From the NCBI GenBank assembly GCA_027943245.1, contig JANDJZ010001746.1, positions 124,001 to 188,000 of the forward strand: DNA of 64,000 bases, written 5' to 3'. The translations under genes and the position numbers were made by a program. This stretch comes from Acanthamoeba sp. SK_2022b. Lineage: Eukaryota > Discosea > Longamoebia > Acanthamoebidae. Of this stretch, positions 18,608-27,483 are shown piece after piece (the first letter of the stretch is position 1; every line of letters starts with the position of its first letter). The notes beneath the pieces are model-generated. The model was given only the letters and a program-made list of their open reading frames with translations, did no database searches and was not told the DNA's origin.

Positions 18608-20701
18608 TTAGAAATTCAGCTCAACTGCTGCGCCGACCAGACGGCCTCGCTGAAGAGTCGCCGTGTAGATGTCGTTGCTTCTGACCATCTCGCGGCGGTC
18701 TGAATCAAACAGGTTTTTCGCATACAGCGTGGCGCGACCGTAGTCGAAGGTGTAAGCCAGCTGGGCGTTGGCCGTCCAATAGGAGCCGATGCGCCCGCGC
18801 GAATCGTTGTCGTATTGCGAATAGTAGGAGTCGGTAAACGCCACGTTGCTGCTCAGCTCCCACCCTTTCAGGAACTGATATTTAGCACCCATGTTGGCGG
18901 TGTAAGCCGGTGCGCGCGCCAGCTCATGCCCTTCCACGCCGCTGCCCGAGAACTTCTTGATGTCGGTTTTCAGCAGGCCGAGGTTGCCGAACAGCTCGAA
19001 GTCCCAGCGCGGCTGCCAGGTGGCGCCGATTTCCGCGCCGTAGGTTTCCACCTTGTCGGCGTTGCGGATCACGCTGGAGTTCTCACCCAACGAATAAGGC
19101 AGCTGCATATCCTTGTAATCGTTGTAGAAGATGTTACCCGTCAGCACCACGTTGGCGTCTTTCAGGTGATGGCGGGTATACAGCTCGTAGTTCCACACAT
19201 ACTCGGAACCGTAGGTATAGCTGACCACCGGCGTACCGATCGTGATGCCACCACCGCCGGCGTTATAGCCGCGGGCGATCTTGGCACCGTAGGTTTGGGT
19301 ATCCGTCGGTTTCCAGGCCACGTCCAGCTTCGGCAGGAACACGGTGTAGGTTTCGTCGAAGTCGATGCGCACCGCCTGGCTGCCGCCGTCGCGGCGACGG
19401 TGTTCGCGTTCCAGACGGCTGGCGGCGGTCACGTCCACCTGCGGCGTCAGCGCATAGGTCAGCTCGGCGAACGCCGAATGGGTATCGGTTTTATCTTTGA
19501 AGGTCGATCCGCCGAAGATGTTGACGAACTCATCCTGCGTGCCGTGGAAATAACGCAGCCCTGCCAGCCCGTGCAGGCGGCTGTCCGCGCCGCCGAAGCG
19601 CACCACCGGTTCTACGTGAACTTCCTGGCCGTCGATCTCGGCGTATTGGATGTTGTAAGCGGTCGGCCGATTGATATTGAAATCGGTATAGATAACGCGG
19701 TTTTCAAACGTCAGCGCATCGGAGGCCTCCCAGGCCAGATCCCAGATGGTGCTGTTCATGTTGCTTTTGAACACGGCGCGGCGCGGATCGTGACGCGGAT
19801 TGGTCGGGTGCGGCTGCGGGTTGAGGCTTTCGTTCTGTGGCGCGGTGCTGCCGAAGTGGTTAAAGGTCAGCTTGGTGGTCAGATCGCGCAGGCCGGCCGG
19901 GTTGAACAACAGCTTGGCGCGGGCAGTGGTGGCTTCCACTTCGCGCGGGTCGCCCACTGGCGCATAGGCCGGCAGATCGGCTTCGCTGCGGCGGCGCTGG
20001 CGATCGACGCTGACGCGGAACGCCAGCTGATCTTCCACCAGCGGGCCAGATGCCATGGCGGCCAGCTGTGAAGAGTGCTGGTTGCCGGCCCCGCCCTTGA
20101 AGGCGCTTTCCCATTCGAAGGTCGGATCTTTACTGGCCATAACGATGGCGCCGGCGATGGCGTTACGCCCCTGAATGTAGCTTTGCGGGCCGAGGAACAC
20201 TTCGACGCGATCCAGATCCCACAGCGACTGCGGGCCGAACGCCTGTTCGTTATAGGTCAGCGAACGGCCGTCCAACGACAGATTGAGGCGCGGGCGGGTG
20301 CCGCTGAGGAAGGCGTTGGCGCCGACGTTCGGGCCGGAACCGTCGATACCGCGCACGGTCGGCAGTTCGTTGCCGATGCCCAGATCCACCACGTTGGGGG
20401 TCATGCGCAGCAGATCGGGGATCTGCACTGCGTCGGGCATCGAGGCGATGCGGTTGCTGTCGAACACCTGCACGCTGGAACCGGTGTCGAAAATGGAACG
20501 TTTGATCTTCTCACCGGTGACCAGCAGCGTTTCCGCGTCCTGGTAGGTTTCGTTGCTTTTGGTTTCCGCCGCGTTGACGTTACCGATCGCCAGTGAACAT
20601 ACCCCTAAAAATACGGAGGAAAACGCCCCAATGGCTTTCAACCCCGCTTTTTCCCCGTTTCCTACGCTTTCATGCCGTTGAGCCGCAAAATGCTTGCCCA
20701 T
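18608..20701 (-). CDS. TonB-dependent receptor, candidate serratiochelin/vibriobactin-type receptor
   Basis: 697 residues with a long leader (signal peptide ending about residue 45, NVNAAE), TonB box ETLLVTG, plug domain motifs (IPDLLRMTPNVV, LSLDGRSLTYNEQ, VEVFLGPQSYIQGRNAIAGAI) and a barrel ending in the aromatic LNF. It is shorter than, and clearly unlike, the FepA receptor at 11999. AAGGAGA precedes the ATG. It is divergent from the Cy gene at 21236 across a 530-base region with Fur-box-like sites. Location among the vib-like genes suggests uptake of their ferric product, but the ligand is inference. Confidence 0.85.
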   Translation of the reverse strand: MGKHFAAQRHESVGNGEKAGLKAIGAFSSVFLGVCSLAIGNVNAAETKSNETYQDAETLLVTGEKIKRSIFDTGSSVQVFDSNRIASMPDAVQIPDLLRMTPNVVDLGIGNELPTVRGIDGSGPNVGANAFLSGTRPRLNLSLDGRSLTYNEQAFGPQSLWDLDRVEVFLGPQSYIQGRNAIAGAIVMASKDPTFEWESAFKGGAGNQHSSQLAAMASGPLVEDQLAFRVSVDRQRRRSEADLPAYAPVGDPREVEATTARAKLLFNPAGLRDLTTKLTFNHFGSTAPQNESLNPQPHPTNPRHDPRRAVFKSNMNSTIWDLAWEASDALTFENRVIYTDFNINRPTAYNIQYAEIDGQEVHVEPVVRFGGADSRLHGLAGLRYFHGTQDEFVNIFGGSTFKDKTDTHSAFAELTYALTPQVDVTAASRLEREHRRRDGGSQAVRIDFDETYTVFLPKLDVAWKPTDTQTYGAKIARGYNAGGGGITIGTPVVSYTYGSEYVWNYELYTRHHLKDANVVLTGNIFYNDYKDMQLPYSLGENSSVIRNADKVETYGAEIGATWQPRWDFELFGNLGLLKTDIKKFSGSGVEGHELARAPAYTANMGAKYQFLKGWELSSNVAFTDSYYSQYDNDSRGRIGSYWTANAQLAYTFDYGRATLYAKNLFDSDRREMVRSNDIYTATLQRGRLVGAAVELNF

Positions 20702-20873
20702 AGATGTCTTCTCCTTTCATCCCAGAGGTGCACAAAATTTGATTTTTTTTACACAACCTACATCGACACTCACACAGACCATGACGCTCCGGCCTTCCCG
20801 ACCTTTCTGTTGCTTATCCCTGCGGCAAACCCATGCCTTGCGCGGCCGAACGGGCGCGGCCCCGTCCACGGCC

Positions 20874-20901
20874 AAGCCGCCGGCGGAGCGGCCGGCGGCT
20901 T
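20874..20901. repeat. Perfect 11-bp inverted repeat in the receptor leader region
   Basis: AAGCCGCCGGC and GCCGGCGGCTT flank GGAGCG. It lies between the Fur-box-like pair (20925-20966) and the receptor start (20701), probably in the receptor 5' leader. It is an island of high GC in an AT-rich intergenic stretch. Confidence 0.55.
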
Positions 20902-20924
20902 GTATAAAAACGTAAAATAATGTT

Positions 20925-20966
20925 AAGAATGATAATATTTTGCATTTTCTAATGCAAATCATTATC
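20925..20966. promoter_or_regulatory. Two adjacent Fur boxes, receptor / Cy intergenic region
   Basis: Sites at 20925-20943 (AATGATAAT core, about 13 of 19) and 20948-20966 (right half AATCATTATC, about 15 of 19) sit back to back. Distance to the receptor start is about 225 bases, so the receptor mRNA probably has a long leader. Confidence 0.75.
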
Positions 20967-21160
20967 AACAAAGGTGTGAGGAAAGCCGCGATAACAGACA
21001 GAAAACCTTATACTTTCGCAGGTAAAACAGGCGCTGCAATAACAAGCAATCATTACAATGCTAAGAATAATATAGATAAATTATTCACACCCAACGATAC
21101 GCCCGTCCGCCCTCGCTAAAACCCCTTATAGATAGCACCCTCGCGTCAAATGGATTAAAT

Positions 21161-21179
21161 AATAATAATTTTCATTCCT
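21161..21179. promoter_or_regulatory. Weak Fur box upstream of the Cy gene
   Basis: AATAATAATTTTCATTCCT agrees with the Fur consensus at about 12 of 19 positions and lies 57-75 bases before the start at 21236. The rest of the intergenic stretch is AT-rich without a recognisable gene. Confidence 0.55.
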
Positions 21180-21235
21180 ATTAACATTTGGATATATTCT
21201 TGCAGTCTCGTTGGCTGAATCAAAATGGATACCCG

Positions 21236-22846
21236 ATGAAAGCTTTGACCACGATGCAGGCCGCCTATTGGGTAGGCCGACAGTCCGCTCCTCCCCTCGG
21301 CGGCATGGCCGCCCACCTGTATGCGGAATTCGACGGCGGCGAGCTGGATCTCGCCCGACTGCGCCAGGCCGTTGATGCGCTGTACCTGCGTCATCCGCTG
21401 TTACGCCTGCGCATTACCGATGATGGCCGGCAGACGATCGCGCCTCCCGGCCCCCGGCACACCTTGCATCTCGACGACTGGCGGCACGCCGATACAGCGA
21501 CGCTGGCAGCCGCGCTCGCCGCCAAACGCCAGGCAAAAAGTACCCAGCTGCTGCCGCTGGAACAGGGCGTGCCCTGCGATATCAGCCTGAGCCTGTTGCC
21601 GGAAGGGCGCAGCCGCCTGCATGTCGATCTCGATATGATCGCCGGCGATGCCATGAGCTTTCGCCTGTTGATGGAAGATCTGACGGCGTTTTATCACCAG
21701 TGCCCACCGGTACCCTCCCATGACGCGCCGCCGGCCTACTTCGATCACCTCGCACAACGTGACGCCGACGAGGCGCTGCGCCAGCGGCGCGAACGCGGCC
21801 AGCGTTGGTGGCGTGAGCGCCTGGCGCAGGTGCCACCGGCGCCGCGCCTGCTGCGCACGCCGGACCGCTGCCGCAGCGATCGCCTGGCCATACAGCTGGA
21901 CGCAGAGGAAAGCCGCGCGCTGGAGAACGTCGCCAAACGGCACCACACCTCGCTCTCGACGCTGTTTCTCGCACTGTTCGCCCTGGCCGTCGGCCAGGGG
22001 TGGAACATGACGCGCTTCCGGCTCAACGTGCCGCTGTTCCACCGCGAGAGCGAACGGGAGGACGCGCATCGCCTCATCGGCGATTTCTCTAACCTGGTGC
22101 TGCTCGGCGTGGAGCTGAACCCGACGGAAAACCTGAGCGCCTTCTGCCGGCGCCTGATGACCCAGCTGGCGGAGCTGATCGAGCATGCGGATTACCCCGG
22201 CGTGAGCGTGATGCGCGATCTGTCGCGCCTGCACGGCAGCCTGCAGCCTTCGCCGGTGGTGTTTACCGCCGGTTTCGGCATCCGCGGCAAGACGCTGTTT
22301 TCCGAACGGGTCACCGACACCTTCGGCCGTCTCGGCTGGGTCATCTCTCAGGGGCCGCAGGTGGCGCTGGATGCACAGGTCGCCCACGTCGACGACGGCA
22401 TTCTGATCAACTGGGACGTGCGGCTCGACGCGTTCCCCGAGCAGGTGCTGCCACGCCTGCTGGCCTGTTACCGGGCGCTGCTGCACCTGGCCGCGCGGCA
22501 AACGGCGGCGTTCGATCGCCCGCTGTCGCAGCTGCTGGCGCAATGCACGCCCGACGCGCTGGCGCAGCAGGCGCCGGTGCGCCAGGTGCTGCATCGGCTG
22601 CTGGCGCGGGTGGCCCCCGAGGCCGGCTTGCACGACCACGACGATATCCGCCGCTTGGCCTTGCCGGATGCCGGGGTGAACGCGCTGCTGACGGTGCTCA
22701 ACAAGTATCTGGCGGCGGGGCTGACGGCGCAGGATCTGGCGGCGCATTCCTCCCCTGCGGCGCTGGCGGCATTGATCTGCCAACGCTCGCCCGAGGCAGG
22801 AAGGCATGCGAAAACGCTGCTCGCCGCGCTGGCGCCGCAGCACTGA
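21236..22846 (+). CDS. Stand-alone NRPS cyclization (Cy) protein equivalent to VibF Cy1 (probable SchF1)
   Basis: 536 residues from ATG 21236; a TTG at 21188 in frame lacks a ribosome site. One condensation-superfamily domain of the cyclization type: the N terminus has MQAAYWVGRQ as in Cy domains, and the Cy motif DxxxxDxxS is intact as DMIAGDAMS (133-141). The C-terminal 90 residues look like a carrier domain without its serine (LPDAGVNALL in place of a DS motif). It is the first gene of a pair with the Cy-A gene, 64 bases apart with a terminator-like hairpin between. Expected role: heterocyclization or condensation of dihydroxybenzoyl with a beta-hydroxy amino acid to a 2-oxazoline. The sch name is from memory. 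Confidence 0.85.
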   Translation: MKALTTMQAAYWVGRQSAPPLGGMAAHLYAEFDGGELDLARLRQAVDALYLRHPLLRLRITDDGRQTIAPPGPRHTLHLDDWRHADTATLAAALAAKRQAKSTQLLPLEQGVPCDISLSLLPEGRSRLHVDLDMIAGDAMSFRLLMEDLTAFYHQCPPVPSHDAPPAYFDHLAQRDADEALRQRRERGQRWWRERLAQVPPAPRLLRTPDRCRSDRLAIQLDAEESRALENVAKRHHTSLSTLFLALFALAVGQGWNMTRFRLNVPLFHRESEREDAHRLIGDFSNLVLLGVELNPTENLSAFCRRLMTQLAELIEHADYPGVSVMRDLSRLHGSLQPSPVVFTAGFGIRGKTLFSERVTDTFGRLGWVISQGPQVALDAQVAHVDDGILINWDVRLDAFPEQVLPRLLACYRALLHLAARQTAAFDRPLSQLLAQCTPDALAQQAPVRQVLHRLLARVAPEAGLHDHDDIRRLALPDAGVNALLTVLNKYLAAGLTAQDLAAHSSPAALAALICQRSPEAGRHAKTLLAALAPQH

Positions 22847-22855
22847 GATCGGTTT

Positions 22856-22882
22856 CCGGGCGCGCGGCGCCCGGCTCGTTTT
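22856..22882 (+). terminator. Terminator-like hairpin between the Cy and Cy-A genes
   Basis: CCGGGCGC and GCGCCCGG around GCG, followed within four bases by TTTT. It starts 10 bases after the stop of the Cy gene and precedes GGGAAG of the next gene. It probably causes partial termination or stabilises the upstream message. Confidence 0.6.
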
Positions 22883-22910
22883 AATCGGTTAGCGACTATA
22901 GGGAAGTACC

Positions 22911-25900
22911 ATGGAGACACCATTAACCGCACTGCAGCAGGCCTATCTTCTGGGCCGCAGCGATCGATGGCCGCTGGGCGGCGTGGCGATGCACGACTTT
23001 CGCGAATACCGCGCCCGGCAGCTGGACGTACCGCGCCTTGAAGCGCGCCTGACCGAGCTGGTACAGCACTACCCGGCGTTGCGCACCTGCATCGATGTGC
23101 AGCGCGGCACGCAGCACGTACGCCCTGAGGTGACGCTGCATCTGGATCGCCACGATCTGCGCGCCCTTGATGGCGAAACGGCGCAGCGCCAGGTCGAACA
23201 GCTGCGCGCGCGTTACTCCCACCAGCGCCACGATCCGAGCCAACCGCTGTGGCGCATCGCCGTGATCCAACGGGCGGAACAGCAGGATCCGACGGGATCG
23301 CCGTACGATACGCTGATCCTCACCAGCTTCGATGCGTTGATCCTCGACGGCCAGGGGATCTCCACCGTGATCGCGCGCCTGTTTGACGATCGCCCTCTGG
23401 CGCCGACCGCCGCTGCGCTGCCGCCCCCTGCTGCACCTGCGGCGCAGCGCCAGGCCGATGCCGCCTACTGGCGCGACAAGCTGCAGGATGTCACCACCCC
23501 GTCAGCGTTACCGTGGCGCGCCCCGCTCGCCAATCTCACCTCGTCGCGCTATCGCCGCGCCACCCTGACGCTGCCGCGCGATACGATAAAACAGCTCGGC
23601 CGCCTGGGATCGCCACATGCGCTGCTGCGTAACAGCCTGCTGTCGGCGCTGATCCTCGATACGCTGGCCCACTGGACCACTGACGGCGAGCTGTGCGTCG
23701 GCGTGCCGGTGGCATTCCCCGCCGCCGACGGTGCACTGGGCAACGCCTCCAGCTTCGTAGCGGTACGCTATTCGCGCCACGGCGAAGATTTTATCCAGCG
23801 CGCACAAGCCTTGCAGGACGACGTGCTCGGCGCGCTCGACCACCTGACGTTTTCCGGCGTCGATCTGGCGCGGCAGTTGCTCGGCCAAAGCCAGGGCGGC
23901 CCGGCGCTGCCGGTGATCCTGACCAACTGCCTGGGCTGGGAGACGCTGCCGGCCGAGGCGCCGGTGCGCTTCCACGACGGCCTGACCCAAACGCCGCAGG
24001 TCGCCATTGATATTCGCCTGACGCTGGACAGCGAAAAAAACCTGCAGCTGTGCGTGGACTACGCCGAGCAGGCGCTGCACGGCGAGCAGGTAGAAGCCAT
24101 GCTGGCGGCGTTGCAGCGACGCATCCTGCACAGTTGCCAACGGGCCGACCTGGCGATCGCGCCGCGGGACTTCATCGATCTGGCGCATTACCGCCACAAC
24201 GACAGCGAAGCGAATTACGCACCTTATCCTTATCTGGCACTGCTGGCCGAGCGGCTGTTCGGCGCGCAAGACGGCGGCAATGCGCTGATCTGCGGCGAAC
24301 AGACGCTGACCTACCGCGAGCTGGGCCAGCGGATCGCCACGGCGCTCGCCAATCTGCAGAGCCGCGGCGTGCAGCCGGGCAACGTGGTCGCGCTGTATCT
24401 GCCGCGCAGCCCGGAACAGATCATCTTCAGCCTCGCCTGCGCCCTGCAGGGCGTGATCTGGGTGCCTGTCGATATCAACTCGCCGCCGGAACGCACCGCC
24501 TACCTGCTGGAAAACTGCCGGCCGACGCTGGTGGTGCACGGCGGCGATCTGGAGACGCCGATCGGCGTGACGCCGGCGACCCTGCTGGCGCCGACGGATC
24601 GCGCGCCTGCGCTGCCGGATGAGCAGACGCTGGTTGAACGCAGCGCCAGCCAGGCCGCGAGCTACTACCTGTATACCTCCGGCACCACCGGTAAACCCAA
24701 ATGCGTGGTGCTCAACAACCGCGCCACCGCCAACGTCGTCCACCAGACCCAGCAGCGCTGGGCAGTCACCGCCGACGACGTCTTCATTTCCGTCACGCCA
24801 CCGCACCATGACATGTCGATGTTCGATCTGTTCGGTTCGCTGTGCGCCGGCGCCACGCTGGTGCTACCGGCGCCGCATCAGGAAAAGGACGCCATCAGCT
24901 GGAACCAGCTGGTAGAAAAGCATCGGGTCACCCTGTGGTGTTCGGTACCCGCGATTCTGGAGATGTTGCTCACCTGCAAAACGGCCGACAGCCTGCGTTC
25001 GCTGCGCCTGGTGGCGCAAGGCGGCGACTACATCAAGCCGGCGACGGTACAAACCCTGCGTACCCTGCGCCCGGATCTCGCGCTGTTCTCGCTCGGCGGG
25101 CCAACCGAAACCACCATCTGGAGCATCTGGCACCCGATCGCCCCGCAGGAGAACGGCACCGTGCCTTACGGCCGCCCGCTGCCGGCCAACCGCTACTTCA
25201 TCTGCCATGACGACGGCAGCCACTGCCCGGCCGGCGTGGTCGGCCGCATCCATACCGCCGGGGTCAACCTGGCGTTGGGCTACCTGGAGCAGGGGGAGCT
25301 GAAACAGCACGATTTCGTTACCCTCGAAGGGCCGGATGGGCAACCTCTGCGCGCTTTTCGCACCGGCGATCAGGGCTACTACCGGGCGGACGGCAACATT
25401 ATGTTCGCCACCCGGGTGAACGGCTATGTGAAGATCCGCGGCGTGTGCGTCTCGTTGCCGGAAATCGAAGACGTGCTGCGCCGCCATCCGGCGATCCAGG
25501 ACATGGTGGTGGTGGATTACCCCAGCGGAGAGAACAACGAGGCGGCACTCGGTGCCCTGTATCTGACCCGCGACGGCAAACCGCTGCCGCTGTCCGAGAT
25601 CCGCGCCTTCGCCACCGGCTATCTGCCCTGTACCCATATTCCGACACGCTTTATCCATGCCGAGGCGCTGCCGCTGTCCGCCAACGGCAAAACCGACCGC
25701 CATCGCATCCGTGCCGACCTGAGCCACCAGCAAACCGCGCCGGCGCTGAACGCCTGTGCGGCCCCACCGCCGAACGCGCCTTCGGCGCGCAGCGCAGAGA
25801 TCCTGACCATTTACTGGCAGGCGATCGGCGTGGCGCCGCGCCCGGAATGGGGAGAAGAGACGGCATTTATCGCCATGGGGCTGAAGCTGCCGCATATCAA

Positions 25901-26006
25901 ACAGGTGGCGGAACGCCTCAATGACGCTTTCGGCACCCGGCTGGTGAGCAGTTCGCTCCTGCCGTGCAAGAACGCGCGCGAAGTGGCGGCGTTGTTGGCC
26001 AACTGA
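22911..26006 (+). CDS. NRPS Cy-A protein equivalent to VibF Cy2-A (probable SchF2)
   Basis: 1031 residues. The N-terminal cyclization domain (about 1-430) begins LQQAYLLGRS and has DALILD at 141-146, the two aspartates of the Cy motif, but G where the motif serine is usual. The adenylation domain (about 450-920) has YTSGTTGKPK, SLGGPTETTIW, FRTGDQGYYRADG, VKIRG and NGKTDR. The apparent pocket residues are D, M, F, W, A, G, L, I, W plus K, not the common threonine code. The tail (about 940-1031) aligns with carrier domains, but leucine 993 stands where the pantetheine serine should be. It should activate threonine if the product is serratiochelin-like and load it on the C-PCP-C protein in trans. 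Confidence 0.88.
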   Translation: METPLTALQQAYLLGRSDRWPLGGVAMHDFREYRARQLDVPRLEARLTELVQHYPALRTCIDVQRGTQHVRPEVTLHLDRHDLRALDGETAQRQVEQLRARYSHQRHDPSQPLWRIAVIQRAEQQDPTGSPYDTLILTSFDALILDGQGISTVIARLFDDRPLAPTAAALPPPAAPAAQRQADAAYWRDKLQDVTTPSALPWRAPLANLTSSRYRRATLTLPRDTIKQLGRLGSPHALLRNSLLSALILDTLAHWTTDGELCVGVPVAFPAADGALGNASSFVAVRYSRHGEDFIQRAQALQDDVLGALDHLTFSGVDLARQLLGQSQGGPALPVILTNCLGWETLPAEAPVRFHDGLTQTPQVAIDIRLTLDSEKNLQLCVDYAEQALHGEQVEAMLAALQRRILHSCQRADLAIAPRDFIDLAHYRHNDSEANYAPYPYLALLAERLFGAQDGGNALICGEQTLTYRELGQRIATALANLQSRGVQPGNVVALYLPRSPEQIIFSLACALQGVIWVPVDINSPPERTAYLLENCRPTLVVHGGDLETPIGVTPATLLAPTDRAPALPDEQTLVERSASQAASYYLYTSGTTGKPKCVVLNNRATANVVHQTQQRWAVTADDVFISVTPPHHDMSMFDLFGSLCAGATLVLPAPHQEKDAISWNQLVEKHRVTLWCSVPAILEMLLTCKTADSLRSLRLVAQGGDYIKPATVQTLRTLRPDLALFSLGGPTETTIWSIWHPIAPQENGTVPYGRPLPANRYFICHDDGSHCPAGVVGRIHTAGVNLALGYLEQGELKQHDFVTLEGPDGQPLRAFRTGDQGYYRADGNIMFATRVNGYVKIRGVCVSLPEIEDVLRRHPAIQDMVVVDYPSGENNEAALGALYLTRDGKPLPLSEIRAFATGYLPCTHIPTRFIHAEALPLSANGKTDRHRIRADLSHQQTAPALNACAAPPPNAPSARSAEILTIYWQAIGVAPRPEWGEETAFIAMGLKLPHIKQVAERLNDAFGTRLVSSSLLPCKNAREVAALLAN

Positions 26007-26019
26007 AACCACACCACTC

Positions 26020-26047
26020 GGGCGGGGACATCCCCCGCCCGCATTTT
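26020..26047. terminator. Bidirectional terminator between Cy-A and VibH-like genes
   Basis: GGGCGGGG and CCCCGCCC around ACATC, followed by GCATTTTA on the plus strand, between two convergent genes. Confidence 0.8.
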
Positions 26048-26048
26048 A

Positions 26049-27392
26049 TCAGGCGGGCAACGCCGTCAGGGCCGCCAGCGGCTGCTCCCAGGCTTCCCGC
26101 TGCAGCGCGCGCAACAGGAATTCCTGCAGCGCCTCGCCATAGTCCAGCGCATCCTCCGTCGGGAACTGCTCCAGATAAATATCGATATCCACCTGCAGAT
26201 CGCGGGCGTCGGTGCGGCCGCGATAAGTCAGGTTAAAACCGTCGCCCGAGCCGCCGGCCAATACGCGGCGGGTGCCGCTACAGCCGACAAAACGAGGCGC
26301 ATCGAAGGGTTGTACGTTGATGAAGGGGGAAATAAAGAAGCGCGAGTCAGGATCCACACCGCGATCGGCGGCCAGTTGGCGCAGGCGGTAGCCGGCGTGG
26401 CTGCGCAGCTCGCGCAGCTGCTGCGTCAGAGTGGTGAGAAAGCCCCCCAGCGTCTCCGCTTGCGGCGGTGACACCAGCAGCGGCAGGGTGTTGACCGCCA
26501 ACGAAGGCACGTTGGTGGCGGCCTGCCCGCGGCGATTCATCGCCGGCATCCACATCGGCAACGCCTCGCCCTGCCGGGTGTCGCGGGGCATCACCTGAAA
26601 TAGCCAGGCCGCCGACAGCGCCACCAGCAAGTCGGGCCAATTGATGCCGCTGCGCTCCGCCAGCTGCGCCAGTCGTTGCGATACCGCCGCCGGCAGCCGG
26701 TGGTGGGTGCTCAGACGCCGCACGCCATAGGCCTCACCGCCCTTGCGCACCGTCGGCAGCGCCTGCGACGGCGGCAGATAGCTCTGCCAAAAGCGCCGAT
26801 CGCGCTCGCATCGCTCAGAACCCGCGTAGGCCAGCTCAGCCTGTTGAAAGGCGTCGAAGGCGCCCAGAGGCATGCCTGCGCTGCCTTCACCCAGATAGTG
26901 TGCATACAACGCGGCGCAGCGGTGTTCAATTAGCGCCATACCGAAACCATCAACCAGAATATGGTGCGCACGTACGTACCAGAGGTAGCGCTCCGGCCCC
27001 AGCTTGATCAGCCAGGCGGCGGCTAACGGCTCGCAGTGCAGCGCCCGGCGCTGCGCGATATCTTCGCGCATCAGGTTTTGCGCCGCCTGCCAGGGATCGC
27101 CGTGCGTTTGCAAATCGATGCGTTGCAATGGCGGTATACGCTGTGGATCGTGCCGTAACGGCGGAGGAGAGTCGCCATGCCGCTCGCCAAAGCGCAGGGC
27201 AAACGCCTGCGTCTCGGCGAGGGTGGCGGCGATCGCCCGGCAGAGCGTCTCTTCCTCTACCGCGCCGCACAGTTCGGTGCAGTGTGCGACGGTGGACAGG
27301 GTCTGCCCGGGGTGCAAGGTGTGTTCTTCCCAGAAATCAAGCTGCGCTGGCGCCAGCGGCAACCATTCAGAGGCCAAAGCGGTGTCCGACAT
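26049..27392 (-). CDS. VibH-like free-standing condensation enzyme (probable SchH)
   Basis: 447 residues from ATG 27392 (VibH is about 440); the frame extends to 27500 but would run through the Fur-box region. Single condensation domain with intact HHILVDG at 143-149. VibH joins dihydroxybenzoyl from the aryl carrier to a free polyamine (norspermidine in vibriobactin; 1,3-diaminopropane in serratiochelin) rather than to a carrier-bound substrate. It has no A or PCP domain, as expected. It has its own AT-rich promoter with Fur-like sequence and is convergent with the Cy-A gene. The substrate is inference. Confidence 0.87.
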   Translation of the reverse strand: MSDTALASEWLPLAPAQLDFWEEHTLHPGQTLSTVAHCTELCGAVEEETLCRAIAATLAETQAFALRFGERHGDSPPPLRHDPQRIPPLQRIDLQTHGDPWQAAQNLMREDIAQRRALHCEPLAAAWLIKLGPERYLWYVRAHHILVDGFGMALIEHRCAALYAHYLGEGSAGMPLGAFDAFQQAELAYAGSERCERDRRFWQSYLPPSQALPTVRKGGEAYGVRRLSTHHRLPAAVSQRLAQLAERSGINWPDLLVALSAAWLFQVMPRDTRQGEALPMWMPAMNRRGQAATNVPSLAVNTLPLLVSPPQAETLGGFLTTLTQQLRELRSHAGYRLRQLAADRGVDPDSRFFISPFINVQPFDAPRFVGCSGTRRVLAGGSGDGFNLTYRGRTDARDLQVDIDIYLEQFPTEDALDYGEALQEFLLRALQREAWEQPLAALTALPA

Positions 27393-27483
27393 GTTACCTA
27401 CCTTTGATAAGCCCGAATAAAGACGCCGAACGGGCGTAACCCGCCGTTCAACGGCTTTTGCGTGTCTCCATACATCATCAAAT

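Noticed and set aside
21188..21235. TTG start giving a 16-residue extension of the Cy protein
   Set aside because: No ribosome site before the TTG, and the conserved Cy N terminus (MQAAYWVGRQ) begins just after the ATG at 21236.
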